A DNA stretch of 64,000 nucleotides from Omphiscola glabra (Eukaryota > Mollusca > Gastropoda > Lymnaeidae), in NCBI GenBank assembly GCA_964017045.1, contig OZ024806.1, forward strand, positions 19,550,422 through 19,614,421. The letters are read 5' to 3'. This document shows, one piece after another, positions 36,831 to 47,654 of the stretch. Both the position numbers and the translations under genes were made by a program. How positions within the stretch are numbered: the first letter of the stretch is position 1; each line of letters starts with the position of its first letter. The notes under the pieces were generated by a model, which saw only the letters and a list, made by a program, of their open reading frames with translations, had not been told where the DNA came from and did not search any database.

Positions 36831-38512
36831 TTGATTGCGGGATTCTATACATCTTTTGAAAATGTTTCCACAAAATATAATGCGAAACGATGAAGTGGCT
36901 TATTGAGACTTCATCAAATGACAGTGGCACTCCATTGAAGTTTACTGTGGTGTGAATGATTTCGTGCGTTATATTTCAGGCAATATATATATATATATAC
37001 ATATGTTATATATACTTTCAGTGGGAGATTGAAATTCAATGATAGCACATATGCATTAACGATACTTAAATTCTTTTGAATTGGAGCATATTGCCGTGTA
37101 ACTCTGTCATTTCTTTTGGCATTCCAGATCTGTAACCCTATTAAAATATGTGTTTTAGATATTTCCATTACAATAGTGCCATGGAGCTATGATCCTTTGA
37201 CTTAATAATGATTGCGGCAGAATTCATTAAGCTTTCACGGGAACATCCAGGTATGCTTTCCAAAAATGAGAACTGATTTGTAAGTCTACTGTCATCTTGT
37301 GCAAAAAAATGATGCGCTCTGTATTTGATTAAAAAAAGTAGCGGCGAAGGCTTGCTGATGAGTCCACTTTGTAGATCTCTAAAACTATTCCAAAGTTTTA
37401 CTATTAGCATTCAGCTTATTTCAGACAAAGAAGCTTAGAGGACTGCCAAGGCTGCAGTGATCACTCTCTATATTCAACCTTTTAACACAATTTTATTTAA
37501 GGTGACTAGTTGGTTCTTTTGTTTGGTAATTGTAACTAAAAAAAAATTTAATACAACAAAAAGTAAATAATAATATTATTTTAAAATGCGTTGGAAATCA
37601 CTTTTAAATAAAAATAGAATCATATTAAAATATGGGCACCATGATGTTTATCGGTAGTTAGATTATTGAACTTGACTATATGGACCGAAGTTTACTTAGA
37701 GAGAAAACAGCGACCGTTTTCTTGATACGAATAAAGTCTACAATAAAGCTGTCAAAAAGAGTGCGGGGGGGGGGGGAGGGGTGTGTGTTAAACGTCTTGT
37801 CATTGAAGACACACCGACAAATGTTTTTCGTCTCGAGTACGTTTTCAAATAAATATTATCGATACACTCATTTTGTTTCAACATCAGACCAAGAGCAGGG
37901 CCGTCTGAATTGATTTCCTAGGCCAGCCGTGGACCTAAAGTTTGAACACGTGACACATTTTTTTATGCATTGTTTGGACGACGTTGTGGGACGACACAAG
38001 TTAACTGAGACCGCTCATCGATAAACTTCATTCACTTCCGGGTCGTGTCATTTTCCAGGAAATAAATAATCCAACTGAACTGAATGTTGTTAAAAACTGC
38101 TATAATTAGTTTGCAAGAAAAAATATCTGATGGCTTTTTAGGCCTTGTCTTTTATATGGTTTTTATTTTAATGTTTGTGCATATAAGTAAGAGTTGTATC
38201 ATATAATTGTCTCCGTACAACTGAACGCACAGATTGATCATGATAGTTAAGCTTAATCATTCAACATCTCCTTGTAAATTATGTATATATATATATTATT
38301 TTTTTACATTCAACTTTTAACATATACTACTTATAAAGAGGTCCATAAATATGCGTACATATAATTGCTATTTACATGATCACCAATAAAAGTTGTAAAT
38401 ATCTTTTTGTTTTCCTTTCTTTTCTGTAAATTGGTCTTCTCATATTTTAATGTCGACACATTGATCCTCATCATCCAAATATTTATTTTAAGTTTAAAGG
38501 AAATAAACGAGT
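36831..38512. other. Gene-free stretch after paralogue 4
   Basis: TA run near 36990, G11 run at about 37766, a lone hAT-like start (CAGGGCCGTCTGAATTG) at about 37897. No gene seen. Confidence 0.55.
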
Positions 38513-38520
38513 CTTTCTGA

Positions 38521-38733
38521 CAGGGCCGACCCTAACAATTACGGGGCCCTATGCGAAACGGATTGCGCGGGGCCCTATGCGAAACGAATTGCGCGGGGCC
38601 CATTCTGGGTAGAGGAAAAGGATAATAAGTGAAAATTAAGATTTTGTATTAGAAAATAAATTCGGGGCAGGGCCTATGAAAGTGTGGGGCCAACTGTGGC
38701 CGCATAGGTTGCAGTGGCCTAAGGCCGGCCCTG
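38521..38733. mobile_element. Short hAT-type MITE with 8-bp target duplication
   Basis: 213 bp starting CAGGGCCGACCCTAA and ending with the inverse (reverse complement CAGGGCCGGCCTTA). Both sides carry CTTTCTGA (38513-38520, 38734-38741). The interior has a 33-bp direct repeat containing GCGCGGGGCCC. Confidence 0.85.
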
Positions 38734-39591
38734 CTTTCTGAATAGTTTTTCCATAAATATTTAATCTATACCATTTCAAATACTTGATCGAATCAAATAT
38801 TATATATAAACATTATGCGGGATGTACGTTACACAACTGGATAATTTCATTTCTAAAAAAAATAGACAAAATGGTAAGTAAGAACGTACAGAATGCACAT
38901 AGCCAACATAAACAGACAGTAGTCCTACTGATTACTCAGAATGGTGTTGGTAGGACTCTGTTACATATATGTTTAATAAAAACAACTCACTGATTCATTA
39001 GATTCATTAATCTAATTTTTTTTAAACAATATTTTTTTTTTTAAATTCAAATAATACATTATAGTTGGGGCAAAATAATCTATGCCAATGATGTTAAGTC
39101 AAAGTGTCGTTGCCAAGCTCTATAATTTAATTTGGATAATCTGTATTCCTTTTTAGCCTCGTTGTGAAAGATAGTCAAGTACTTGATTTGTTTGGGGAAA
39201 AAAACGCAGTGCGCGCCACTGATTGTAATATAGGAATAAAGTAATTTACGTGCAGTGTTAAAAAAACACATAATATAATCATGTGAGGAAATAAATAATG
39301 GAACATTTATTGTGGTTGGAAATATTGAAATTAATGCTAGCTCACGTGATTTTTTAAAAATTTATAACACAGCTTGCAAATTGGAACAAAAAGAAATAAT
39401 AATAATTATTTCTTAGTAGAGAATTCCTTAAACCAGTAGAAGTTTTTCGTTTCGCTTTTAAAAAAAGTTATGTGTTTTTACAAAAGAAATTCTAAAAAAA
39501 TTAAATAGTTCTGACTAAATCTACCGCCCCCCCCCCCTATTTCCCCTGTGAAGTTCGAGTAAACAAATATAGTGTCTCTCTTTCTTTCTCT

Positions 39592-39626
<35 letters not shown>

Positions 39627-40071
39627 AGAGCTTTATGTATATACATGTATGATTTAGACGTTATTCAAAGTCAGCATGTTTGTACATGCAAACAAAAATA
39701 ACTTATACAGTTAAATATTTGTTGATTTATTTTTTCAAAAAAAACGATAAAGCAAAAAACGATAAAGAAAAGAACATAAAACAAAGAACGTAAACAAAAG
39801 AAAACAACAGTTAAATCTAAATCGCACAAAATCAAAAAAAAAAGAAAATCGATTTCTGAAAACGCAAATTTAAAATGTAAGAAGAATGTGGAGAAAAAAC
39901 AAACAAACTGTTTGACTGTTTATTCAACAAATTAGGCTTCTTATTTTTATTACCGAGTTTTAAAAAAATTAATATTTACTCGAATGTAAAATTGCATACA
40001 TTTATTTCTGAGGGTTGGGGAAGTGGGGAATAGTTTTGGTGTTCTCTTAACTTGATTCATTGCCGAGCTAT

Positions 40072-40150
40072 TGCCCAACAATTGCCCCAACAATTGCCCC
40101 ACAGTTGCCCCACAGTTGCCCAACAATTGCCCAAGAACTGCCCAACAATT
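40072..40150 (+). repeat. About 12-bp repeat, 6-7 copies
   Basis: Units of the CAATTGCCCCAA type. Confidence 0.8.
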
Positions 40151-42596
40151 TCTACGGTAGTCATGAATGATTTGACCTCGCTTGCTAAATTTTATTTCAT
40201 ATTGATCACTGACGTCAACAGGCTTATACAAACTAACCCAGAATGAAATAACTGGATCCATGGAGCTTAAGAGTCCATTTTATTTACATAATGAAAACCC
40301 ATGAATAAAAAAAATTAAAATAGGGACATGGTTGTTTGATTGACGTATTAACTGTGTACACCTTTAGATATCAGTTAAATGTTTTCATAATTTTGGCCTA
40401 CACATGAATGATTAGAATAATCCGCCATGGTACTTGCTTTACAATTTCTATCGGCTGCAGGTCTCGCCTTGCGATATTTCTTAACCTTAACTGATGTTAG
40501 CACAGTTTTTAATCTGGCCCCTGAATGTGGATTATTAAACACAACTGCCCCTCTCTTTATAAACCTTCAAAAAAAAAATATATTTTTTCTTCCGAAGTGG
40601 TCAAAAGTATGTACTAAAAAGGGGGAAAAAGAAAGGACAGGGTCGGGGATTTAAGCCTTATCAAATGCTTTGTAAACATTTCCTTGGCAGTGACCCACAC
40701 ATTTTCAAAGACGGGTCAGCTTAACTTTGGATTCTAGTCTTCCAGTAGTGGGCACTGGGCACTGGGCACTTGTCTTTGGTCCAGTTCATATGCGAGGTGA
40801 TGAAGTGTCGCCAACAGATGTAGTCTTGTCATTTAATAAAGTAAATTTACAAATCTGTTACATATTGGTTTTATTTAAGATCCCCAGAGTTATATACATG
40901 TCTACTACTACTAGGTTATTTTGTACTGCTTCTCTACTAGGGGTATGATTAATTCTATTGGTAAATATTCTGAGCTGACTATCACCACACTCACAACCGG
41001 AGTCTGGGCAATATCGAGCAATAGTTAAAACAAGCAACCTTTTGATTATAGTATAAGCAAAAATTATATAAGGTGCAGTGTAAATATGTATACTTTTAGT
41101 GGTTTTTCTTGAAAAATATTAAAACAAAACATGTATCGCACCAAATTTGCAATGATTATACCTTATGGGCTCAAGATTGTTCATGAAAAGTTTTTGATCA
41201 AAATACCGTGACTTAATTGCGTACCCGATGAGGTAAACTCATAGTGTCCCGCCTTCGGCTACCCCACCACACGGACCTACAACCAGATCGTACAGAATCA
41301 CTTATAGTATTGTTTTTAAATCAACGTAACGCCTTAAAAAGCGGAACACGATACGAATTATGCGGACGTTTTGGCGTGATGTCTTCTTCAGCGCAGACAT
41401 TACAATACAATAAAAACAAATATATTTACATAAAAATATCAAACTTACGTTTTCAAAGATCTCAATAAAATTGCTGTAGCCCAATGGTCAGACCAAGCAG
41501 CGATCTCTGTCGTTGTTACAAACAGAAATTAAGTTTTTCAACGCGAAAATAATCGCGAGGCAGAGTTTATTTTGTTTGAGCGTACTTTTCAAGGAAAAAA
41601 TAATTTAAATACGTATTAATAATGTAAAATGAATATTAAATAGGAAATATTGATAATAAAAATTAAAGGAAATAAAAAAAATCACTAGTTAATATTTAAT
41701 TGTTTTTATTTGGTGATAGGGTGCAAAGTATCTACAGTATTATGTCTCGATTCTTTACTCTCACATAATCGTCTTTAAACGTTTCGCAAACGCAAAAGCA
41801 CTACTGGATTTTGTTTTAAAAACTAAACTTTGCAATTTAACTGGTCTTTAAAAATGCAAACATATCAATTACTTCAACAAAATCAACATACTTTACCTTA
41901 TCAATGTAAATTGACAAATTCGCAAAAATTTTGAATAATTTAATGGTAGACAGCCAATTATTCTCTGTGAGTTTTAGTTTTGAAAAGCTCTTAGCATTTA
42001 TAAATACTTTACATTAACTTTGCTTTTGTTCCTGAATGGCTAGCTGCCAAAATCTTTGGGCGGCTAATAGACCCTCTTCTAATCAAATTTTTGAGCTGAA
42101 AGTTAGTACATACACTTGTTGTCGATGACAAAATATGTTTTCAAATTTACAGCCCCATCCTCCAACGAAAGCCCCCCAAAATACGTTTTTCCCTGCTTTT
42201 CAAGGGAAGATGAATGAACTGTGATGACGATGATTTCACGAACTAAAAATACTGATAACTGCGCTCAATGAGATTTTTAATAAAATATCACAAGTGAAAA
42301 AACATTGGTTCCTGACAGATTCTTGACCAGAAATTTGGCTGTTAAAAAAATTGTTTTATCGCCCTGCTGCTGTTTGTTTGGATCTTCGGGTCTAATAAGT
42401 TTGCCGACCACTGACCTAGACATCAAAACACCAACAGTGGCTGCATTTAAACTTGTAACAGTAAAATAGAGTATTGAAACAAACATGAAAAAAAAAACAT
42501 TAAAAAGTCGATCAGAATTACACGGGAAAATAAGTATATGGAACTGACCCGAATGTCATCTCTGTCCGTCTTTGGTAGACTCTCCCCGACCCCCCT

Positions 42597-42685
42597 CACA
42601 CACACATACACACACGCACACACACACACACACAGAGACACACACACACACACATATACATTACATACACATACACACACACACT
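42597..42685. repeat. (CA)n microsatellite
   Basis: An interrupted CA run with GA and TA variants; gives a spurious Cys/Val frame on the minus strand. Confidence 0.92.
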
Positions 42686-43014
42686 AGGCACATCCTCTGA
42701 TTTTGACGTATGGCATAGACTCGTGTATGATTCTAAAATATATGTTTTTTTTTAATCGGTTTTTGGTTCTGTCATTTTGCTATACCAAGGTGCATATGAA
42801 GGCCCTAACCACGGGGTCAAAGGTGAGTGTGGGGTTAAGTTTCGTTTCTATTTGCTGCTTGGGTTTATTTCATGGTCGAAGTTTCGATTGGAGGGTTCAC
42901 TGAGTTGGATTATTCTTTTCTTTATTGAACGAATTGCTGCAGTGAACGAGTCAACTAGGCACCAGAACCGCTGCCTGCCTTCCGTCGCTCTCACCATCGC
43001 AGTCATTATGGCTG

Positions 43015-43400
43015 TCTCATTGAAATGTTGGCTGGTATTGCTAACTCAGTGAAATATTGGAGAATTGCTGTTTCAGTGAAATTTGGGCTGGTATTGCGGT
43101 CTCAGTGAAATTTTGGCTGGCATTGCTGTCTCAGTGAAATGTTAGCTGGTATTGCTGTCTCGGTGACATTTTGGCTGGTATTGCTGTCTCAGTGAAATGT
43201 TAGCTGGTATTGCTGTCTCGGTGACATTTTGGCTGGTATTGCGGTCTCAGTGAAATTTTGGCTGGCATTGCTGTCTCAGTGAAATGTTCGCTGGGATTGC
43301 TGTCTCGGTGACATTTTGGCTGGTATTGCGGTCTCAGTGAAATTTTGGCTGGCATTGCTGTCTCAGTGAAATGTTCGCTGGGATTGATATCTCATTGAAA
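43015..43400 (+). repeat. About 29-bp minisatellite, 13 copies, upstream of paralogue 5
   Basis: The unit contains GCTGGTATTGCTGTCTCAGT followed by GAAATGTTA or GACATTTTG. Variants recur in order (TTGG, TTAG and CGGTGACA types), suggesting 58-87-bp higher-order units. It ends about 320 bases before the ATG of paralogue 5. Confidence 0.88.
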
Positions 43401-43716
43401 TGACCACAAGGATCACAGACACATGGACAACCAATGTTTGTTCCAATTTCAGCTCGCCAAAAGTACTTTTTTTTAAATTTATACATTTCCCTAGAAAAGG
43501 TGTAAGCGTGTATATAGTAAATATCTCACACTGGAAACACTTATTTCACTGAGATAATGGATTTGGGACTCTTTTGTTCACGATTATTTAAATATTATAA
43601 TATGAGATGTTTTACAATAAAGAGATTCTGAAAAAAAGAAACACAAAATAAAAACATACTTGTTAATTCGTCAAGACTTGGATATCATTTATGAACAAGA
43701 TTGATCAACAGAACGC

Positions 43717-44298
43717 ATGTTTCCAATGCTGTGGACAGCTGTGCTTTTGTTTACTCACTTCCAGCTGACCTCATCTACGCTTTGTAATGACTGCGACGGA
43801 CCGTCATCAGAAACGACTGCTCTAACTGACACAGACGGGCAGACACAGTCCTGTGATCAAGGTTTCTTTAGAAAACTGGAAGCAGGTGAAGACTGCAGTT
43901 GTGTCTGGACCTGCACATCGTGTAGTATTTGTGGCTTTGGTACTTTTATGTTCCTTTCCTATGAGAAACGACCATGTGATGGACAAAATGATACAGTTTG
44001 CTGCCACAAGAAGGATGCCGTTGTGGTTGAGGGCAATTGTGTGGATGAAATAATAAGCAGCATCTCAACGACAACATATCTGACAAGCACACGAATTGGT
44101 GATGTAACTGCGTCCCAAACTACTGCGTCCAATACTGGCCGTGTAAAATCTTCCAGTTTATCAGATAATACTCCAAGCTCTGCAACAATCTGTAAATACG
44201 ATATACTCGTGATTGCTGTTCTCGCTCTCTGGACAAGTTTTTCAGGTCGCAGAATAGCAATTAAATGCATGATTTTTAAGAGGAATGGGGAAATGTGA
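43717..44298 (+). CDS. Paralogue 5: TNFR-like single-CRD protein with transmembrane segment and short basic tail
   Basis: 193 residues, the longest copy. The signal peptide is residues 1-20. Cysteines lie at 23, 26, 46, 60, 62, 66, 69, 72, 87, 95, 96 and 108. The core has CSCVWTCTSC, CGFG, SYE and NDTVCC, with a sequon at Asn91. Residues 112-158 form a Ser/Thr-rich stalk. Unlike the other copies, the hydrophobic segment (about 161-177) is followed by about 16 mostly basic residues starting with RR, so it reads as a type I membrane protein with a very short cytoplasmic tail, not a GPI protein. The tail has no recognisable TRAF or death-domain motif. A strong donor-like sequence (CGGTAAGG, exon end at 44314) follows the stop codon by 16 bases and could splice the 3' UTR. 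Paralogue 6 begins only about 1.25 kb downstream. Confidence 0.8.
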   Translation: MFPMLWTAVLLFTHFQLTSSTLCNDCDGPSSETTALTDTDGQTQSCDQGFFRKLEAGEDCSCVWTCTSCSICGFGTFMFLSYEKRPCDGQNDTVCCHKKDAVVVEGNCVDEIISSISTTTYLTSTRIGDVTASQTTASNTGRVKSSSLSDNTPSSATICKYDILVIAVLALWTSFSGRRIAIKCMIFKRNGEM

Positions 44299-44642
44299 TT
44301 GCTCTTCACAATCGGTAAGGAAATATAATTTTTGTAGTTTTGCAAATATAATTGTATTTTCATATCGCTAATTTAAAAAAAAAAAAAAATACTTTTAACG
44401 TTCCTAGTCCATAAAACATGGAATTTCCCTACTTTCTATGGAAAAGGCTCCGACTGGTCTCATTATAAACAACACATTGTCATCGCGATTATAATTATCA
44501 ATCAATCAATCTATCAATCAATCAATCAAACAAAAATATTTTGGACCAAGTAGGGACAGTTAAATGGTATTGAAGAATTTTCTAGGAAATACATTGCCGT
44601 GCTCTAGATCTCTGCGAGATATTCGGTCCAGTTATTTCGCTC

Positions 44643-44765
44643 AGTGTTACAGGTCAGGTTTGTTACAGGTAAAGCGTGTTACAGGTCGGGTGTGTTACAG
44701 GTAATTTGTTGTACGGGTCAGGAGTGTGTCATGTCAGGTTTGTGTCGTTTCAGGTTGTTTGAGCA
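44643..44765 (+). repeat. About 18-bp degenerate repeat
   Basis: Units of TGTTACAGGTCAGGT type, with later copies diverged to TGTGTCATGTCAGG. Confidence 0.75.
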
Positions 44766-45015
44766 ATTACACAGATGCTAGGTCGAGACCGTTTACTTTT
44801 TCGTTTAGGATTGAATGTTTCCTCGTATGCCATTGAGTCAGCGTGCCATGTTCTTGAGTCGGGGTGCCATTCAGTGAGATAATAAGATTTTACGGGAAAC
44901 CTTGTCTGCCATAACACATACAGAAATAATTTAATGATTTTTTTTATGGTTTTCCATTTACATTAAATCCCCTTATATGCTTTGGTAAATAGGTTTAATT
45001 GTTGTTTCAATGCAT

Positions 45016-45070
45016 AGGGCTGGGGTACCGCGCTATATAGAAACAACTAATAATAATAATAATATAAATA
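45016..45070 (+). repeat. Short dispersed repeat tail (GGCTGGGGTACCGCG)
   Basis: GGCTGGGGTACCGCGCTATAT followed by (AAT)n. The same motif and tail recur at 49361-49415, as expected of a SINE or LINE 3' end with a microsatellite tail. Confidence 0.45.
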
Positions 45071-45127
45071 AAGTTTAGCTTTCTAAATAATATACTTTGA
45101 AAACACTTTCTTTTTTTTTTTTTGCAG

Positions 45128-45357
45128 ACTCAGCTTTTGTTCAATGTCTAAGACCAAGTGGAACAATAGGATGGCAAGAAAAAAAGGAGCTAAGGGACCA
45201 TTACTCACGAGGAAGCACATCAAGTGAATATGATATACACATGTTAAACAAGTCTAAAGAAAAGCAGAAATTTACGTTTGGAATAACTACACAGTCTTTT
45301 GAACGCCCGTACAATCATTTTAAATTAGCTGAAGGTCGTCAAGTTCTATGTTTTTAA
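45128..45357 (+). other. Possible exon after a strong acceptor between paralogues 5 and 6
   Basis: A run of about 18 pyrimidines ends in GCAG at 45127, an excellent 3' splice site, followed by 77 open codons of mixed composition ending at 45357. The donor-like site after the stop of paralogue 5 (44314) could join here as a 3' UTR exon, or this may be an exon of an unrecognised transcript. No family was recognised in the translation. Confidence 0.25.
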
Positions 45358-45419
45358 AGGAATTTTTAGATGATGGGGCAAGCAGGTTGTTAATTTTATT
45401 ACCGAGACCTCAACAGGCA

Positions 45420-45503
45420 AAGCATTGGGCCTTATGAACTAAGCCTTATGAACTAGGCCTTTAAACTAGGCCTTATGTACTAGGCCACATGAACTTGGCT
45501 TTG
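45420..45503 (+). repeat. About 15-bp repeat directly upstream of paralogue 6
   Basis: Five or six copies of ACTAGGCCTTATGA type, ending about 45 bases before the start codon, so within the likely promoter or 5' UTR. Confidence 0.8.
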
Positions 45504-45547
45504 TACTTTACCAATTTAAATTGGAGCATTGCGAAATAAAAAGAAAC

Positions 45548-46048
45548 ATGTTATTCCGTAAAGGACATTTGGTATACTTAATCGTTCTTTTCGTGGTTCC
45601 AAATGCATCGATGGCTTCGGCTATAAACTGTCATAACTGTTCCGGTCGATTTCATGACTATTTACAGAAGTCCCTCCTGGACACAGACAGAAAAGCTTGT
45701 GAAAAGGCCCAATATAAAAAACTTGTGGAAGGGAAGAATTGCGAATGCGTTTTTGAATGCACGCAATGTAATGTCTGTGGTATTGGGATGCAGCTTCATG
45801 TTCCTTATTATAATCGGCTATGCAGTGAATTTGAAAACACTGTGTGCGGTGGACATAAGAACGCGATTGCCACAGATAATGGAACGAATAAAACATCCAC
45901 CGCCAAGCCATCGTCTGATTTTCTGATGAAGACGAAACCAGGAGACATTAATGCAAGACAAAATGAAAGTAATGGAAGCAGTTCACTGAGTAGTCATTGG
46001 TTTGTGAAGTGTATAGGGTTTATTACTTATAGCGGATGGAGAACTTAA
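45548..46048 (+). CDS. Paralogue 6: divergent TNFR-like protein lacking two cysteines
   Basis: 166 residues from the ATG at 45548. The frame is open to 45521, but that codon is TTG. A signal peptide covers about residues 1-25, ending near SMASA. Ten cysteines lie at 28, 31, 51, 65, 67, 71, 74, 77, 92 and 100. The second Cys of the conserved CC pair is Gly101, and the last conserved cysteine is also gone; spacing of the other ten matches the family exactly. Four sequons (Asn111, 114, 139, 142) lie in the stalk. The C-terminus is only weakly hydrophobic, so a membrane anchor is doubtful and the product may be secreted. It could be a diverging gene or one starting to decay; there is no frameshift or internal stop. 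An AATAAA 19 bases past the stop supports expression. Confidence 0.72.
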   Translation: MLFRKGHLVYLIVLFVVPNASMASAINCHNCSGRFHDYLQKSLLDTDRKACEKAQYKKLVEGKNCECVFECTQCNVCGIGMQLHVPYYNRLCSEFENTVCGGHKNAIATDNGTNKTSTAKPSSDFLMKTKPGDINARQNESNGSSSLSSHWFVKCIGFITYSGWRT

Positions 46049-46066
46049 ATAGGTATAAAGATCATA

Positions 46067-46072
46067 AATAAA
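46067..46072 (+). promoter_or_regulatory. Polyadenylation signal for paralogue 6
   Basis: AATAAA lies 19 bases after the TAA stop of paralogue 6. The short distance makes it a convincing candidate. Confidence 0.5.
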
Positions 46073-46388
46073 AATTTTATAAATGTGTGTAGGGGAAGAA
46101 CTCAATTCAGCAATGATATGAAGTTGTTCCCCGGAGAAATGTATGTAACTAAAGATATATCGGTTTAAATGGCATTCATGTACCTGGTGGCCTGCAGAAC
46201 ATCACCAACGACATAGTACATAACAGCTCGCTTATCCTTTCTGTGTTCCAAAGTAAATATGATTGACCAAAGAAAGTACTTGGAACTTATACTAGGCTAC
46301 AAGACTAATCGTCACTACGTATCCTACGCAAATTATTTTATTTAATTGTTCGTCATTCGCATGCGATGATGATCAAGCCATTTTCGGA

Positions 46389-46610
46389 CTTGAGACTAGC
46401 CTTGACTTGAGACTATAGCCTTGACTTGAGACTAGCCTTGACTTGAGACTATCCTTGACTTGAGACTATAGCCTTGACTTGAGACTAGCCTTGACTTGAG
46501 ACTAGCCTTGACTTGAGACTAGCCTTGACTTGAGACTAGCCTTGACTTGAGACTAGCCTTGACTTGAGTCTAGCCTTGACTTGAGAGTAGCCATGACTTG
46601 AGCTGTACTT
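46389..46610 (+). repeat. 17-bp minisatellite, about 13 copies
   Basis: The unit is AGCCTTGACTTGAGACT; two copies carry an extra ATA. Confidence 0.92.
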
Positions 46611-47654
46611 CGTTAAAAGTTGGGGAGATTTGCTCAATTCGCCAGCGTCACTCACTCGTCCTTGCCTGTTGGTTCCAACGGCAAGACTTAGTCAAGACGA
46701 CTTGAAATAGACCAGGATGCAGTCGATGACCAGCTGTATTTTGTGTGTGTGTGTGTGTTTAACTGTGCTCTGTAGGCGTACTACTTCGCATGAGCGGTCG
46801 GAATTGTCCCCCATTTAATGTCTCACCGCCTACTGGTTTGATTTTAAATTTAACTTCTCTTATATGAGTTGCCATCTGTGGTTAACGAGTCCCATCCACC
46901 CGAGGTGCTGCTGATGTGTTTGCTAAGGGTTAAACTCGAGTCCACGAGCTTTGGATTGACTCAGTTTAGACAACTCTGCCAGCTACTCAGCGAGAAGAAT
47001 GTCTGTTTAAAAAAAATGAGACCAAAAATATAACCTCTGACAGGGTTTCCTAAGACAAGTGTGGAAATGACTAAAAAGTGTCAATTGGTAATGTTCGTGA
47101 TATTAAAAAAACAGTCCTACCCATGTTAAATACCGCACAGTCATCTTAAACACGATGCATGTGTGCGGTAACGGACATAATCCTGCTGTGCCACACAAAC
47201 AAATTTGTTTACAGTGTTACACTTAATTGTATTATGATGAACGTCAAAAACATACAGGTGATGAGACACATTACATACGTATGAAGATTACTTACCCATT
47301 TCGCTCCATAAAATACATCATAATATTTCAATTTTCATTTTTATTTGCTTTGTTTGTATGTTTTTATTTCCATCCTTTACATTTAAAGTTTTCTTCTTGT
47401 TAAATAAAGAGATTTATATAATTTTAGATTGATACTTAATTCAAAAATTAAAATAAAAATATAAATAGTTCCATTAAAAAAGTAAGAAACATTGTTTCAA
47501 GAAAAACGTTAATCTTTTAAAATTTGATGTGTAAAACAAAACTAAAAAAAAATATCTTAAAAGTTGTATAATTAAATTGAATAAAAGATTTAAAAATTAT
47601 TATTTCCGTACTATAAAACATCGTTAATTTTGCTAGATTAGGTTGCATCTAAAT
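46611..47654. other. Gene-free stretch after paralogue 6
   Basis: Holds the SINE-like fragment at 46.84 kb; otherwise AT-rich with nothing recognised. Confidence 0.55.
46832..46925 (+). repeat. Dispersed SINE-like fragment, copy B
   Basis: CTGGTTTGAT, CTTCTCTTATATGAGTTG and AACGAGTCCCATCCACC parallel the copy at 17.75 kb. Confidence 0.45.

Larger units (their letters stand above)
38742..43014. other. Gene-free stretch
   Basis: AT-rich, with TA, CA and 12-bp repeats (listed). At 41340-41410 the minus strand carries a GAAGAC...CGCCAAAACGT motif akin to the dispersed repeat. No coding frame stands out. Confidence 0.55.

Noticed and set aside
37895..37935. Fourth hAT MITE starting CAGGGCCGTCTG
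   Set aside because: No matching inverted end or 8-bp duplication could be found nearby.
42447..42680. Cys/Val-rich minus-strand frame
   Set aside because: Translation of the (CA)n microsatellite.
3291..46048. Ly6/uPAR three-finger family as the identity of the six paralogues
   Set aside because: The leading CxxC and GPI-like tails fit, but the CxCx3CxxCxxC core, the NTVC motif and CC-x11-C spacing do not match the Ly6 CC-x4-5-CN ending. TNFR-like fits better; kept as the alternative.
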